DNA of 64,000 nucleotides from JBBSAT01 sp046351235. Lineage in GTDB: Bacteria; Myxococcota_A; Polyangia; Polyangiales; Sandaracinaceae. The position numbers and the translations under genes were made by a program. The notes beneath the pieces were generated by a model that saw nothing but the letters and a program-made list of their open reading frames with translations, was not told where the DNA came from and searched no databases. Location of the stretch: positions 124,001 through 188,000 of the forward strand of contig JAXLYV010000003.1 of NCBI GenBank assembly GCA_046351235.1, read 5' to 3'. Shown one piece after another: positions 10,312-18,254 of the stretch. The number at the start of each line of letters is the position of its first letter. The stretch's first letter is position 1.

Positions 10312-10692
10312 TCAGCGGTGCGGCTGGATCTCCGACTGGTGGAACTCGAGCACGTCGCCGTCGTGCACGGGCACGTCGAAGCGCTGGAAGATCACGTGCT
10401 GCCGGCAGTCGTCGAAGCGGATGTCGTACGTGCCCTCGGTCATCTCGAAGGTGCGCGAGACGTTGAGGAGCGTCTCCGTGCGGCCGAGCCAGTCGGGGCC
10501 CCACTGGCTGTAGTTCGAGGGGGACATGTAGATGTAACAGACCTCGAACTGCGAGGTGTTGCGGATGGTGAGACGCGCCGGTGGGCCGTTCGCCATCACG
10601 CGTCCTTCGGCGGCGACGCCTGCGCATCCGACCTGAAGGAACAGCCCCACCGCGAGCGCTGCGAGCGCCGACCCTCGAGCCCATCGGTCCAT
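10312..10692 (-). CDS. Small lipoprotein, unknown function
   Basis: The ATG at 10692 has a strong ribosome site (GGAGG, 5-base spacing), which is why it is preferred over the GTG two codons upstream. The product has 126 residues. A basic N-terminus and hydrophobic stretch (ALAALAVGLFLQVGC) end in a lipobox with Cys near residue 23. The mature part is beta-rich (ARLTIRNTSQFEVCYIYMSPS; GTYDIRFDDC; DVLEFHQSEI) and carries three further cysteines or aromatic clusters, suggesting a small beta-sandwich in the envelope. No family is recognised. It is followed on the same strand by the methyltransferase gene after about 105 bases that hold that gene's own promoter. Confidence 0.75.
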   Translation of the reverse strand: MDRWARGSALAALAVGLFLQVGCAGVAAEGRVMANGPPARLTIRNTSQFEVCYIYMSPSNYSQWGPDWLGRTETLLNVSRTFEMTEGTYDIRFDDCRQHVIFQRFDVPVHDGDVLEFHQSEIQPHR

Positions 10693-10768
10693 TCCCACCT
10701 CCGGCCGGAAGACAACCAGAGTTCGTGGCGCTTGTCATCGACGGCGAGCGCCGCGACGCGCGATCGCG

Positions 10769-12031
10769 TCAGTGGGCCTTGGCGATCATCGTCTCGAAGC
10801 GCGCGAGCGCGCGCTCGAGCACATCCATCTCCGGGCCGAACGAGAAGCGCACGTGATGGTGGAAGCGCGAGTGCTTGCTGCCGCGGCGCTTGCCCGGGTC
10901 GACGTCGAAGAACACGCCCGGCACCGTGATGATCTTCTGCTCGAGCGCGGCGCGGAAGAACGACTCGCCGTCGCGGATCGACGAGGGCAGCCCCGACACG
11001 TCGCCCCAACAGTAGAACGTGCCCTCGGGCTCGAGATCGAAGCGCACGCCGAGCTTGCGCAGGCCCGTCAAGAGGCGCTGCCGCTTCTGGCCGAAGGTCT
11101 GCTGGATCGCGCGCGTCTCGGCGGCCGTGCGCTCGGGGTCGAGCAGCTCGATCGCCGCGCGTTGCATCGGGCGCGAGGGGCCGCCGTCGAGGAACGATCC
11201 CGCGCTCGCGATCGCCTGGATCACGCTCTTGGGGCCGACGGTCCACGAGATGCGGAAGCCCGGGTAGCGCCAGTTCTTCGTGAGCCCGTCGAAGACCACG
11301 ACGGGATCGCTGTCGACGTCCTCCACGTACGCGGCCGCGCTCACGGGCGGCGCCGTCTTCCACGTGTAGTGCGCGTAGAACTCGTCGATGAGGAGCGCGC
11401 AGCCCTCCTCGCGCGAGAGAGCGACCCACGCGCGCAGCTCGTCGCCCGCGATCACCTTGCCGGTGGGGTTGCACGGGTTCGAGAAGAGCAGCGCGCCGAG
11501 CCCGCGGCCGCGCACCTCGCGGCTCAGCTGGCGCACGCTGAAGTCGTAGCCGCTCTCCGGATCGAGCAGGATCGGGATCGGCGTGAAGCGGCGGAAGACG
11601 TCGAGCAGCTCTTCGTACGCGGTGTAGTCGGGCAGGAAGTGGCCCATGTGCACGCCACCGACGGCCGCGCACGCGCGCATGATCGAGACGCGCCCGCCGC
11701 CGCCGATGGCGACGTTCTCGACGCCGTACTGCGAGGGCATGCCGCGGCGGTAGCGCTGGTTGTAGAGCGAGGCGACGGTCTCGCGGAGGGCGTTGAGCCC
11801 GGCGACGGCCGAGTACTCGTGGTCGCCCGGGTCGACGGCGATCGAGGTGACGCGCGGCGGCGCGCCGGGGAGGGGGCCCGTCTCGGGCTGGCCTTGTCCG
11901 AGGTTGCACCACTCGGCGTTGTCGGCGGCGTAGCCGAGGCGCGTGGCCTCCGTCGTCACGTAGATGACGCCGGTGCGCGGAACGGGGCGGAAGCCGTGGG
12001 CGAGCGTGTCGGGAGTGGCCGGAGAGCTCAT
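10769..12031 (-). CDS. Class I/II PLP-dependent aminotransferase
   Basis: The 420-residue protein is a fold-type I aminotransferase. Visible motifs are NLGQGQPE (residues 43-50), NPCNPTGK (185-192) that binds substrate and cofactor, DEFY (216-219), the Schiff-base Lys252 in FDGLTKNWRYPGFRISW and the carboxylate-binding Arg260. The usual SxSK has become GLTK, which is uncommon but keeps the lysine. Length is normal (about 390-420). Substrate cannot be assigned; an alanine/aspartate or aromatic amino acid transaminase is likely. It stands alone on the minus strand. TACAGC seven bases before its ATG suggests a leaderless transcript. Confidence 0.88.
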   Translation of the reverse strand: MSSPATPDTLAHGFRPVPRTGVIYVTTEATRLGYAADNAEWCNLGQGQPETGPLPGAPPRVTSIAVDPGDHEYSAVAGLNALRETVASLYNQRYRRGMPSQYGVENVAIGGGGRVSIMRACAAVGGVHMGHFLPDYTAYEELLDVFRRFTPIPILLDPESGYDFSVRQLSREVRGRGLGALLFSNPCNPTGKVIAGDELRAWVALSREEGCALLIDEFYAHYTWKTAPPVSAAAYVEDVDSDPVVVFDGLTKNWRYPGFRISWTVGPKSVIQAIASAGSFLDGGPSRPMQRAAIELLDPERTAAETRAIQQTFGQKRQRLLTGLRKLGVRFDLEPEGTFYCWGDVSGLPSSIRDGESFFRAALEQKIITVPGVFFDVDPGKRRGSKHSRFHHHVRFSFGPEMDVLERALARFETMIAKAH

Positions 12032-12103
12032 CGCGCCTGCTGTACCACGGCGCCGAGATCGTGGCGCGGCGCGTCAGCCGGCACGGGGATGCCGGTGCCG
12101 CGG

Positions 12104-12109
12104 TAGGCT
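12104..12109 (+). promoter_or_regulatory. -10 element before fructosamine-kinase-like gene
   Basis: TAGGCT lies 7 bases before the GTG start at 12117, the spacing expected for a leaderless transcript. No convincing -35 element is visible. Confidence 0.4.
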
Positions 12110-12116
12110 GGGCCGG

Positions 12117-12974
12117 GTGGAGCGCGCGCTCGCAGAAGCGGTCGGTCGGGCGCTCGGCACCTCCGTGCGGCACGCGCAGGCGGTGGCGGGTGGCGACATC
12201 CATCGCGCGTTCCACGTGACGCTCGGCGATGGGCGCGAGGCGTTCGTGAAGACGAGTGAGGGCGCGCCGCGCGGCATGTTCGCGGCCGAGGCCGAGGGCC
12301 TGCGCTGGCTCGCCGCGCCGGGCGCGATCGCCGTTCCGGAGGTCCTCGCCGTGCTCGAGGCTCCACCGGCGCTCGTTCTCGCTTGGATCACGCCGGGCCG
12401 CACGGAGAGCCCGGAAGCGCTCGGCCGCGGCCTGGCGGCGCTGCACCGCGCGAGCCCCGCCGCCTTCGGTCTCGCGGCGGGCAACTGGCTCGCGACGCTG
12501 CCGCAGGACAACCGCCCGAGCGAGCGCTGGTCCGCGTTCTATGCCGAGCGACGGCTCGTGCCGCTCCTCGCGCGCGCGGTGGATCGCGGCGCCGCGAGCC
12601 CGCGCATGCAGCGCGGCATCGCCTGGGTCGTCGCGCACGTCGACGAGCTCGTCGGGAGCGAGGAGGCACCGGCCCGCCTGCACGGCGATCTCTGGAGCGG
12701 CAACGTCGTGTGGGGAGAGGGCGGGCGCCCCTGGCTCGTCGATCCCGCGGCCTACGGAGGGCACCGCGAGATCGACCTCGCGATGATGCGGCTCTTCGGC
12801 GGCTTCTCGGCGCGCACGTTCGACGCCTACGCCGAGGCCTTCCCGCTCGCCGCTGGGCACGAGGAGCGCCTCCCGCTGTATCAGCTGCTGCCGCTCCTCG
12901 CGCACTGCGCGCTCTTCGGCGGCTCGTACGTCTCGGGCGTGGAGGCCGCGCTCGCGCGCCTCGGCGCCGCGTGA
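12117..12974 (+). CDS. Fructosamine kinase family protein
   Basis: The GTG at 12117 gives 285 residues, the normal size for the fructosamine-3-kinase/ketosamine kinase family. The N-terminal motif is GGDIHRAFHVTLGDGREAFVKTS, with the ATP-binding Lys in FVKT. The kinase-like core HGDLWSGNVVW contains the catalytic Asp, and VDPAAYGGHREIDLAMMRLFGGF the metal-binding Asp; these are the aminoglycoside-phosphotransferase-like signatures of the family. Such enzymes phosphorylate ketoamines so that glycated proteins fall apart. It is cytoplasmic. It lies 45 bases before the FolB-cupin gene, which has its own -10-like element. Confidence 0.9.
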   Translation: MERALAEAVGRALGTSVRHAQAVAGGDIHRAFHVTLGDGREAFVKTSEGAPRGMFAAEAEGLRWLAAPGAIAVPEVLAVLEAPPALVLAWITPGRTESPEALGRGLAALHRASPAAFGLAAGNWLATLPQDNRPSERWSAFYAERRLVPLLARAVDRGAASPRMQRGIAWVVAHVDELVGSEEAPARLHGDLWSGNVVWGEGGRPWLVDPAAYGGHREIDLAMMRLFGGFSARTFDAYAEAFPLAAGHEERLPLYQLLPLLAHCALFGGSYVSGVEAALARLGAA

Positions 12975-13007
12975 GCGGCTCGCGATGATGGACGCGCGCG
13001 CTCGCGC

Positions 13008-13013
13008 TATCGT
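13008..13013 (+). promoter_or_regulatory. -10 element before folB-cupin gene
   Basis: TATCGT lies exactly 6 bases before the GTG start at 13020, so transcription would begin on the start codon. No clear -35 element. Confidence 0.45.
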
Positions 13014-13019
13014 GCGCGG

Positions 13020-13814
13020 GTGACCGGAAGACCGAAGGCGCGCGAACGATCTCGGCGCGACGTGATCCGCATCCGCGAGCTGCGCGTCGACTGCATCGTC
13101 GGCGTCTACCCGCACGAGCGCGACACGCCGCAGCCACTGCGTCTCGACGTGGAGATGGAGCTCGACACGGCCCCGGCGGGCGAGCACCAGCGCCTGCGCC
13201 GCACGATCGACTACGCGGCCGTGACGTCGCAGCTCGCGTTCCTGCTCCAGAGCTGCCGCTTCGATCTGCTCGAGACGGCGGCGCACGCGCTCACGCGCTA
13301 CCTGCTCGCGCCGCCGGCGCTCGGCGAAGAGCGCGCGCGCGTCCAAGCGGTCACCCTGCGCCTCGAGAAGCCGCTGGCGCTCGGCGGACACGGCATCCCC
13401 TCGCTCGAGGTGCACCGCGACGCGAACGACGTGAAGCTCGCGCACGAGGACAAGCCCTTCGGCCGCGTGGACGTCGTGGCGGAGACGCGCGACGTGGGGA
13501 TCTATCGATTGAACGTGGCGCCCGGGAAGTCGATCCCGCTCCACGTGCATCGCGTGATGAGCGAGTCCGAGATGGTGCTCGGCGAGGGGCTCCTGCTCTC
13601 GGGCGAGCCGGTGGCGGCGGGCACCGTGCACCGATGGCCGCACGGCGCCGCGCACCGCTACGACAACCCGACGGCGCGCTGGCAGTCGATCCTCTGCGTC
13701 GATGCGCCGCCGTTCCTCCCCGACGACGAGATCGAGGTGGTAGGGACGCCGACGAAGGTCGCGCCCGAGCCGCCGTTCCTGCCGCGGCATCCGGTGATCG
13801 AAGGTCGCTCGTGA
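13020..13814 (+). CDS. Dihydroneopterin aldolase (FolB)-cupin fusion protein
   Basis: The 264 residues form two domains. Residues 15-120 match FolB: VDCIVGVYPHERDTPQPLRLDVEME, TIDYAAVTSQLAFLLQSCRFDLLETAAHAL and the late Lys117 of LEKPLA. FolB splits dihydroneopterin in folate synthesis. Residues 150-230 form a cupin: PLHVHRVMSESEMVLGEG, with His175, His177 and Glu184 as likely metal ligands, followed by HRWPHGAAHRYDN. FolB is normally about 120 residues and alone, so the cupin half is an unusual addition; it could bind a metal, a pterin product or a regulator. The start is GTG. The stop overlaps the SDR start by 4 bases. Confidence 0.88.
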   Translation: MTGRPKARERSRRDVIRIRELRVDCIVGVYPHERDTPQPLRLDVEMELDTAPAGEHQRLRRTIDYAAVTSQLAFLLQSCRFDLLETAAHALTRYLLAPPALGEERARVQAVTLRLEKPLALGGHGIPSLEVHRDANDVKLAHEDKPFGRVDVVAETRDVGIYRLNVAPGKSIPLHVHRVMSESEMVLGEGLLLSGEPVAAGTVHRWPHGAAHRYDNPTARWQSILCVDAPPFLPDDEIEVVGTPTKVAPEPPFLPRHPVIEGRS

Positions 13815-14575
13815 CGGGCGCGCTCGTCACCGGCGCGAGCCGCGGGATCGGTCGCGCGGTGGCCGAGGCGCTCGCGCGGCGCGGGGAGCGCGTGGCGGGC
13901 GTGGCTCGCTTCGATCGCGAGGGCGAGCTTCCGCCCGCCGGCGTGGCGCGGGTCGCGCTCGATCTCTCGAGCGCCGAGGGCGCCGAGCGCGCGGTCGACG
14001 AGGCCGAGCGCGCGGTCGGGCCGATCACGAACATGGTGCTCGCTGCGGGCGTCGCGGAGCACGCGCCGATCGAGGACGTGGACGTCGCGCGCATCGAGCG
14101 TCACTTCGCGATCAACGTGCGCGCGCCGATGCTGCTCTGTCGGGATCTGGCGCGGCGCGCGAAGGAGCGCGGCGCGAGCGCGTCGATCGTGCTCGTCGCG
14201 AGCACGCTGGGGATCGCGCCGGCCAAGCGCACGAGCGTGTACGCGGCGACGAAGGGCGCGGTGATCGCGATGACGAAGGCGCTCGCCGTGGAGCTCGCGC
14301 CCGCGGGGGTGCGCGTGAACGCGATCGCACCCGGCATCGTGGACACCGAGATGACGAGGCGCCTGCGGCTCGAGCCCGGCGAGACGATGCCGACGGGCGA
14401 GGAGCGCGCGCGCCGCGAAGAGGCGCAGATGCGCGCGTTCGCGGGGTTCCATCCGATCGGCAAGGTCGGCCGCCCCGAGGACGTCGCGGCCGGGATCCTC
14501 TACCTGCTCGACGCCCCGAGCGCCGTCGGCACGATCCTCGTGCTCGACGGCGGCCTCACCGCGGGCAGCGCGTAG
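13811..14575 (+). CDS. Short-chain dehydrogenase/reductase
   Basis: This is a 254-residue classical SDR starting at a GTG that overlaps the previous stop. The NAD(P)-binding motif TGASRGIG is at residues 7-14, catalytic Ser131 in VLVASTLG, and Tyr144/Lys148 in YAATK. The NxAG equivalent is VLAAG. The C-terminal GRPEDVAAGILYLLDAPSAVGTILVLDGG is characteristic of FabG-like members. Arg at position 11 suggests preference for NADPH. Coupling to a FolB-cupin protein suggests a pteridine substrate, by analogy with pteridine/dihydropteridine reductases of this superfamily, but a FabG-like ketoreductase remains possible. Confidence 0.9.
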   Translation: MTGALVTGASRGIGRAVAEALARRGERVAGVARFDREGELPPAGVARVALDLSSAEGAERAVDEAERAVGPITNMVLAAGVAEHAPIEDVDVARIERHFAINVRAPMLLCRDLARRAKERGASASIVLVASTLGIAPAKRTSVYAATKGAVIAMTKALAVELAPAGVRVNAIAPGIVDTEMTRRLRLEPGETMPTGEERARREEAQMRAFAGFHPIGKVGRPEDVAAGILYLLDAPSAVGTILVLDGGLTAGSA

Positions 14576-14578
14576 CGC

Positions 14579-16015
14579 TCAGGGCGAAACGAGGCGCATC
14601 ACGGTGCCGCCCACGCAGGTGACGTAGACCTCGCCGGTCTCGGTCTCGCCGAACGACGAGGGGTTCGCGCAGGTGCCGTCGAGCTCGTCGAAGAGGTGCA
14701 CGTCGCGGGCGACGCCGCCGCAGTAGCGCAGGCCGCCGAAGCGGCTCACGACCTCGTCGGCGAACAGGTAGGTGCCGTAGAGCCCAGGAATCTCCGAGCC
14801 GCGATAGACGACGCCGCCGGTGATCGACTGGTTCGCGCTGCCGAAGAAGCCTGCAGACGAATGCTGGTACTCGAAGATGGGGGCGTGCTGACCGAGCGCG
14901 GCACAGTTGCCGCCGCCGTAAGCGTGCGTGCCCTCGCAGACGTTCCAGCCGTAGTTGTCGCCGCCCATGCCGTCGGTATCGACGTCGATCTCCTCCCACG
15001 CGTTCTGACCCACGTCGCCGATGAAGAGCGCATGCGTCAGGCGGTCGAAGGAGAAACGCCACGGGTTGCGGACGCCGTAGGCGTAGATCTCGTCGAGGCC
15101 CGCGGTGCCGACGAAGGGATTGGTCGGCGGAATCTCGTAGGCCGCGATGCCGGGGCCGACCGAGATGCGCAGGATCTTCGCGTAGAGCGTGTCGATGTCC
15201 TGGCCGTGCATCTGCGGGTCACCGCCGGAGCCGCCGTCCCCGGTGCCGATGTAGAGGTAGCCGTCGGGGCCGAAGACGAGGTTGCCGCCGTTGTGGTTCG
15301 AGTAGAGGTCGTTCGTGAGCGTCAGGATCGGCGTCACGCCACCCTCGGCCGCGTCCGGGTTGGTGGTCGATCGATGGCCGGCCGCCACGACGTTCGTCGA
15401 GCCGTTCACGGGCGCGTAGTAGACCCAGAAAAGCCCATTCGTCTCGTAGTCGGGATGAAGGGCCATGCCGAGCAGGCCCTGTTCGTTCGAGCCGGTGGCA
15501 TTCCCGGTGACCGAGCGCAGGTCGGCGAAGATCCCGCCGTTGCTGCCGTCCGCGCGCATGATCTGGATGCGGCCGCCGTGCTCCACGACGTAGGCATCGC
15601 CGCCACCGCCCGGGATCGCGACGAAGGCGAGCGGCGCCCGGAAGGTGCCGCTCACCGGCTCGAGAGATAGCGTCGGATACGTCGTCAGCTCGCAGCCGTC
15701 GGTGCCGCCGTCCGGCATCGTCCACGCGTCGGGGGGAACGTAGGCGTCCGGTGCCACGAAGGCATCGGGGCCGACGAACGCGTCGTCGGCCGTGCCCGTG
15801 TCCATCGTCGTCGCTGCGTCGTCGGGCGTTCCCGTGTCGATCCGCGCGGCGTCCACGGGGCCGCCGGTGTCGGGCAGGCTGCCCCCGCCGTCGCGCGGCG
15901 CGGAGTCGCCGGCTCCTCCTCCGCCGTCGGGGGTCTCGGTGGGGCTACTGCACGCGGGGAGGGCGGCCGAAAGAGCCAAGAAAGAAGCACACGCGGCGAC
16001 GGGAGCGATACGCAT
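14579..16015 (-). CDS. Sorbosone/glucose dehydrogenase-like lipoprotein
   Basis: The 478-residue protein has a lipobox (ALPAC, Cys near 22), then a ~80-residue Asp/Gly/Pro linker with repeated DAFVGPDAFVAPDAYVPPDAW-type units that is typical of myxobacterial surface lipoproteins. Residues 110-478 form a six-bladed propeller resembling PQQ-dependent soluble aldose/sorbosone dehydrogenases: EQGLLGMALHPDY, HNGGNLVFGPDGYLYIGTGDGG, YAYGVRNPWRFSFD, GDVGQNAWEEID and YRGSEIPGLYGTYLFAD. It probably oxidises sugars or sugar-like compounds at the cell surface, but PQQ use is inferred. It ends 3 bases after the stop of the convergent SDR gene. Confidence 0.88.
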   Translation of the reverse strand: MRIAPVAACASFLALSAALPACSSPTETPDGGGGAGDSAPRDGGGSLPDTGGPVDAARIDTGTPDDAATTMDTGTADDAFVGPDAFVAPDAYVPPDAWTMPDGGTDGCELTTYPTLSLEPVSGTFRAPLAFVAIPGGGGDAYVVEHGGRIQIMRADGSNGGIFADLRSVTGNATGSNEQGLLGMALHPDYETNGLFWVYYAPVNGSTNVVAAGHRSTTNPDAAEGGVTPILTLTNDLYSNHNGGNLVFGPDGYLYIGTGDGGSGGDPQMHGQDIDTLYAKILRISVGPGIAAYEIPPTNPFVGTAGLDEIYAYGVRNPWRFSFDRLTHALFIGDVGQNAWEEIDVDTDGMGGDNYGWNVCEGTHAYGGGNCAALGQHAPIFEYQHSSAGFFGSANQSITGGVVYRGSEIPGLYGTYLFADEVVSRFGGLRYCGGVARDVHLFDELDGTCANPSSFGETETGEVYVTCVGGTVMRLVSP

Positions 16016-16046
16016 CCGTGCATGCTGCGGAGGCGGCCCCTGCGGG

Positions 16047-18254
16047 TCAAGCGTCGGTGTCTGCGCGCTCGCTCCGCATCCGCTCGGCCAATCGCGACTG
16101 CGTCCGTGTCGTCTCCGCCGTGCGCGCCGCGCGCTGCACCGCGCCTGGATCGCCCACGATCACCACCACGCGCTTGCCGCGCGTCACAGCCGTGTAGAGA
16201 AGCGCGCGGCTCAGCATCACGTAGTGGCTGTTCGTCATCACGAGCGCGATCGCTGGCAGCTCCGATCCCTGCGCCTTGTGCACCGTCGCCGCATAGGCGA
16301 GCGAGAGCGCGCCGAGCTCGTCGTCGAGGTAGCTCACCGCGCGCCCGTCGAAGTCCACGTAGGTCACGCCGTCGCGCACGTCGGTCACCCAGCCCACGTC
16401 GCCGTTCCAGACCTCGCGCTCGTAGTCGTTCTGGAGCTGCATCACCTTGTCGCCGCGCGAGAAGCGCGCGCTCCCGCGCGTCGGGTTGAAGTGCGCGGCC
16501 AAGAGCTCGTTCAGCGCGTCGGTCCCGAGCGGCCCGCGTCGCGTGGGTGTCAGCACCTGCACGTCGCGGCGCGGATCGAGCTCGTAGGCCTTCGGAAGGC
16601 GCGTCAGCACCTCCACCAGCTTGCGGCTCGCCTCCGCGGGATCGGTCGCGCGCACGAAGAAGAGATCGCCGCTGCCCTTGGTGCCCGGCGGCGTCGCCGT
16701 CGGGGCGCGCCCGCGCAGGATCTCGTGCGCGCCCCGCACGATCGCGCTCGCCTCCGCCTGACGGAACACGCGCGCGAGCTGGACGACGGGGATGACGCCG
16801 CTCGCGAGCACCTCGCGCAGCACGTGCCCTGGCCCGACCGGCGGCAGCTGATCGGCGTCGCCCACGAGCACGAGCGTCGCATCGGGCGGGAGCGCGGAGA
16901 CGAGCGCCAGCGCGAGCTGCAGGTGCAGCATGGACGCTTCGTCGGCGACCACGACATCGCACTCGAGCGGCTCCTCCGCCGAGCGCGCGAAGCCGCCGCG
17001 CGAGGGGTTCCATTCGAGCAGGCGATGCACCGTACGCGCCTCGCGCCCCGCCGCCTCGGACAGCCGCTTGGCCGCGCGGCCCGTCGGTGCCGCGAGGAGC
17101 ACGCGATGCCCGAGCGCCTCGTGCGCGGCGACGAGCGCGCGCACCGTGGTGGTCTTCCCGGTGCCGGGCCCGCCCGTCAGCACCATCACGCGCGCGCGCA
17201 GCGAGAGCGTGACCGCCTCGCGCTGCAGCTCCTCGAGCTGCACACCCCGCATCGCGAGCTCGAGCGCGCGCGCGGCGCCCTCGGGCGCATCTCCGATCTT
17301 CGCGCGGTCGGCGAGCAGCGAGGCGAGCTCGACCTCGGCCTCGTGCAGCGGCGGCGGGTAGAGCGAGGTCCCGTCGCGCACGACGAGGCCGCGCTCGACC
17401 AGCGCCTCGAGCGCGTCGGGGACGAGCGCCGCCGGCACCGAGAGCTTCGCCATCGCGGTGGCGAGCTCGCGCTCGTCGAGATGGGTGTGGCCGTCGTCGG
17501 CCGCGCGCGCGAGCACGTGCAGGATCGCGCCGCGCGCGCGTCGCGGGTCGTCCTGGCCGATGCCGACCTCGCGCCCGATGCGATCGGCCGTGAGGAAGCC
17601 GATGCCGGCCACCTGCTCGGCCGCGAGGTAGGGGTCGTCCTTCAGCCGCGCGGGCGCGGCGGGGCCGTACTCCTTGAAGACGCGGCGCGCGAGCGCGGGC
17701 CCGAGGCCCACGCCGTGCAGGAACGCGAAGCTCTCGGCCTCTTCGCGCCGCGCGAGCACGGCCGCCCGGAGCGCCTCGGCCTTCTTGGCGCCGACCCCGC
17801 TCACCTCGCGAAGGCGCGCGCTCTGCTTCGTGATCACGTCGAGCGTCTGCTCGCCGAAGCGCGCGACGAGCTTGGTCGCGAGCGACTCGCCCACGCCCTT
17901 CACGAGGCCGCTCCCGAGGAAGCGCACGAGCCCGCGATCGCTCGAGGGCAGGATGGGCGCGTAGGAGAGGACGCGGAAGCGCCGCCCGAACTTGCTGTGA
18001 TCCTCCCAGAAGCCGGTGAAGCGCGCGCTCTCGCCGCGCGCCATCGACGCGACCTCGCCGATCATCGTGGCGGCCTCGCCGCTCGGCTCGATCGTGGCGC
18101 CGACGACCGCCCACGTGCCGTCTGCCGAGGCGAAGTGCTGCTCGTCGATCGTCGCCGTGACGACCGTCGTCTCGCGCCGCGGGCCGCGGCCGCTCGCCGG
18201 TGTCTCTCGCGGCCTCAAGGCTTCATCGTCCTGGCGTGCACGTCTCGTCTGCAT
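16047..18254 (-). CDS. recD2: RecD2-type 5'-3' DNA helicase
   Basis: This protein has 735 residues, matching RecD2/YrrC helicases that act without RecBC. An N-terminal OB/HhH region (LVKGVGESLATKLVARFG; LREVSGVGAKKAEALRAA) precedes the SF1B core. Walker A GGPGTGKT is at residues 361-368, DEAS at 437-440, GDADQLPPVGPG near 464-475, and the late motifs FSRGDKVMQLQNDYEREVWNGD, LAYAATVHKAQGSE and YTAVTRGK follow. It likely helps in repair or replication-fork processing. The assigned ATG overlaps the upstream lipoprotein gene by 32 bases; a TTG at codon 13 would shorten the overlap and keep the conserved region. Cotranscription with that lipoprotein gene is likely although no functional link is obvious. 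Confidence 0.93.
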   Translation of the reverse strand: MQTRRARQDDEALRPRETPASGRGPRRETTVVTATIDEQHFASADGTWAVVGATIEPSGEAATMIGEVASMARGESARFTGFWEDHSKFGRRFRVLSYAPILPSSDRGLVRFLGSGLVKGVGESLATKLVARFGEQTLDVITKQSARLREVSGVGAKKAEALRAAVLARREEAESFAFLHGVGLGPALARRVFKEYGPAAPARLKDDPYLAAEQVAGIGFLTADRIGREVGIGQDDPRRARGAILHVLARAADDGHTHLDERELATAMAKLSVPAALVPDALEALVERGLVVRDGTSLYPPPLHEAEVELASLLADRAKIGDAPEGAARALELAMRGVQLEELQREAVTLSLRARVMVLTGGPGTGKTTTVRALVAAHEALGHRVLLAAPTGRAAKRLSEAAGREARTVHRLLEWNPSRGGFARSAEEPLECDVVVADEASMLHLQLALALVSALPPDATLVLVGDADQLPPVGPGHVLREVLASGVIPVVQLARVFRQAEASAIVRGAHEILRGRAPTATPPGTKGSGDLFFVRATDPAEASRKLVEVLTRLPKAYELDPRRDVQVLTPTRRGPLGTDALNELLAAHFNPTRGSARFSRGDKVMQLQNDYEREVWNGDVGWVTDVRDGVTYVDFDGRAVSYLDDELGALSLAYAATVHKAQGSELPAIALVMTNSHYVMLSRALLYTAVTRGKRVVVIVGDPGAVQRAARTAETTRTQSRLAERMRSERADTDA

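Noticed and set aside
10596..13790. Very long open frame on the minus strand across several genes
   Set aside because: It is Arg/Ala/His-rich without motifs and lies opposite or out of frame with genes that carry clear motifs. Stop codons are rare by chance at this GC content.
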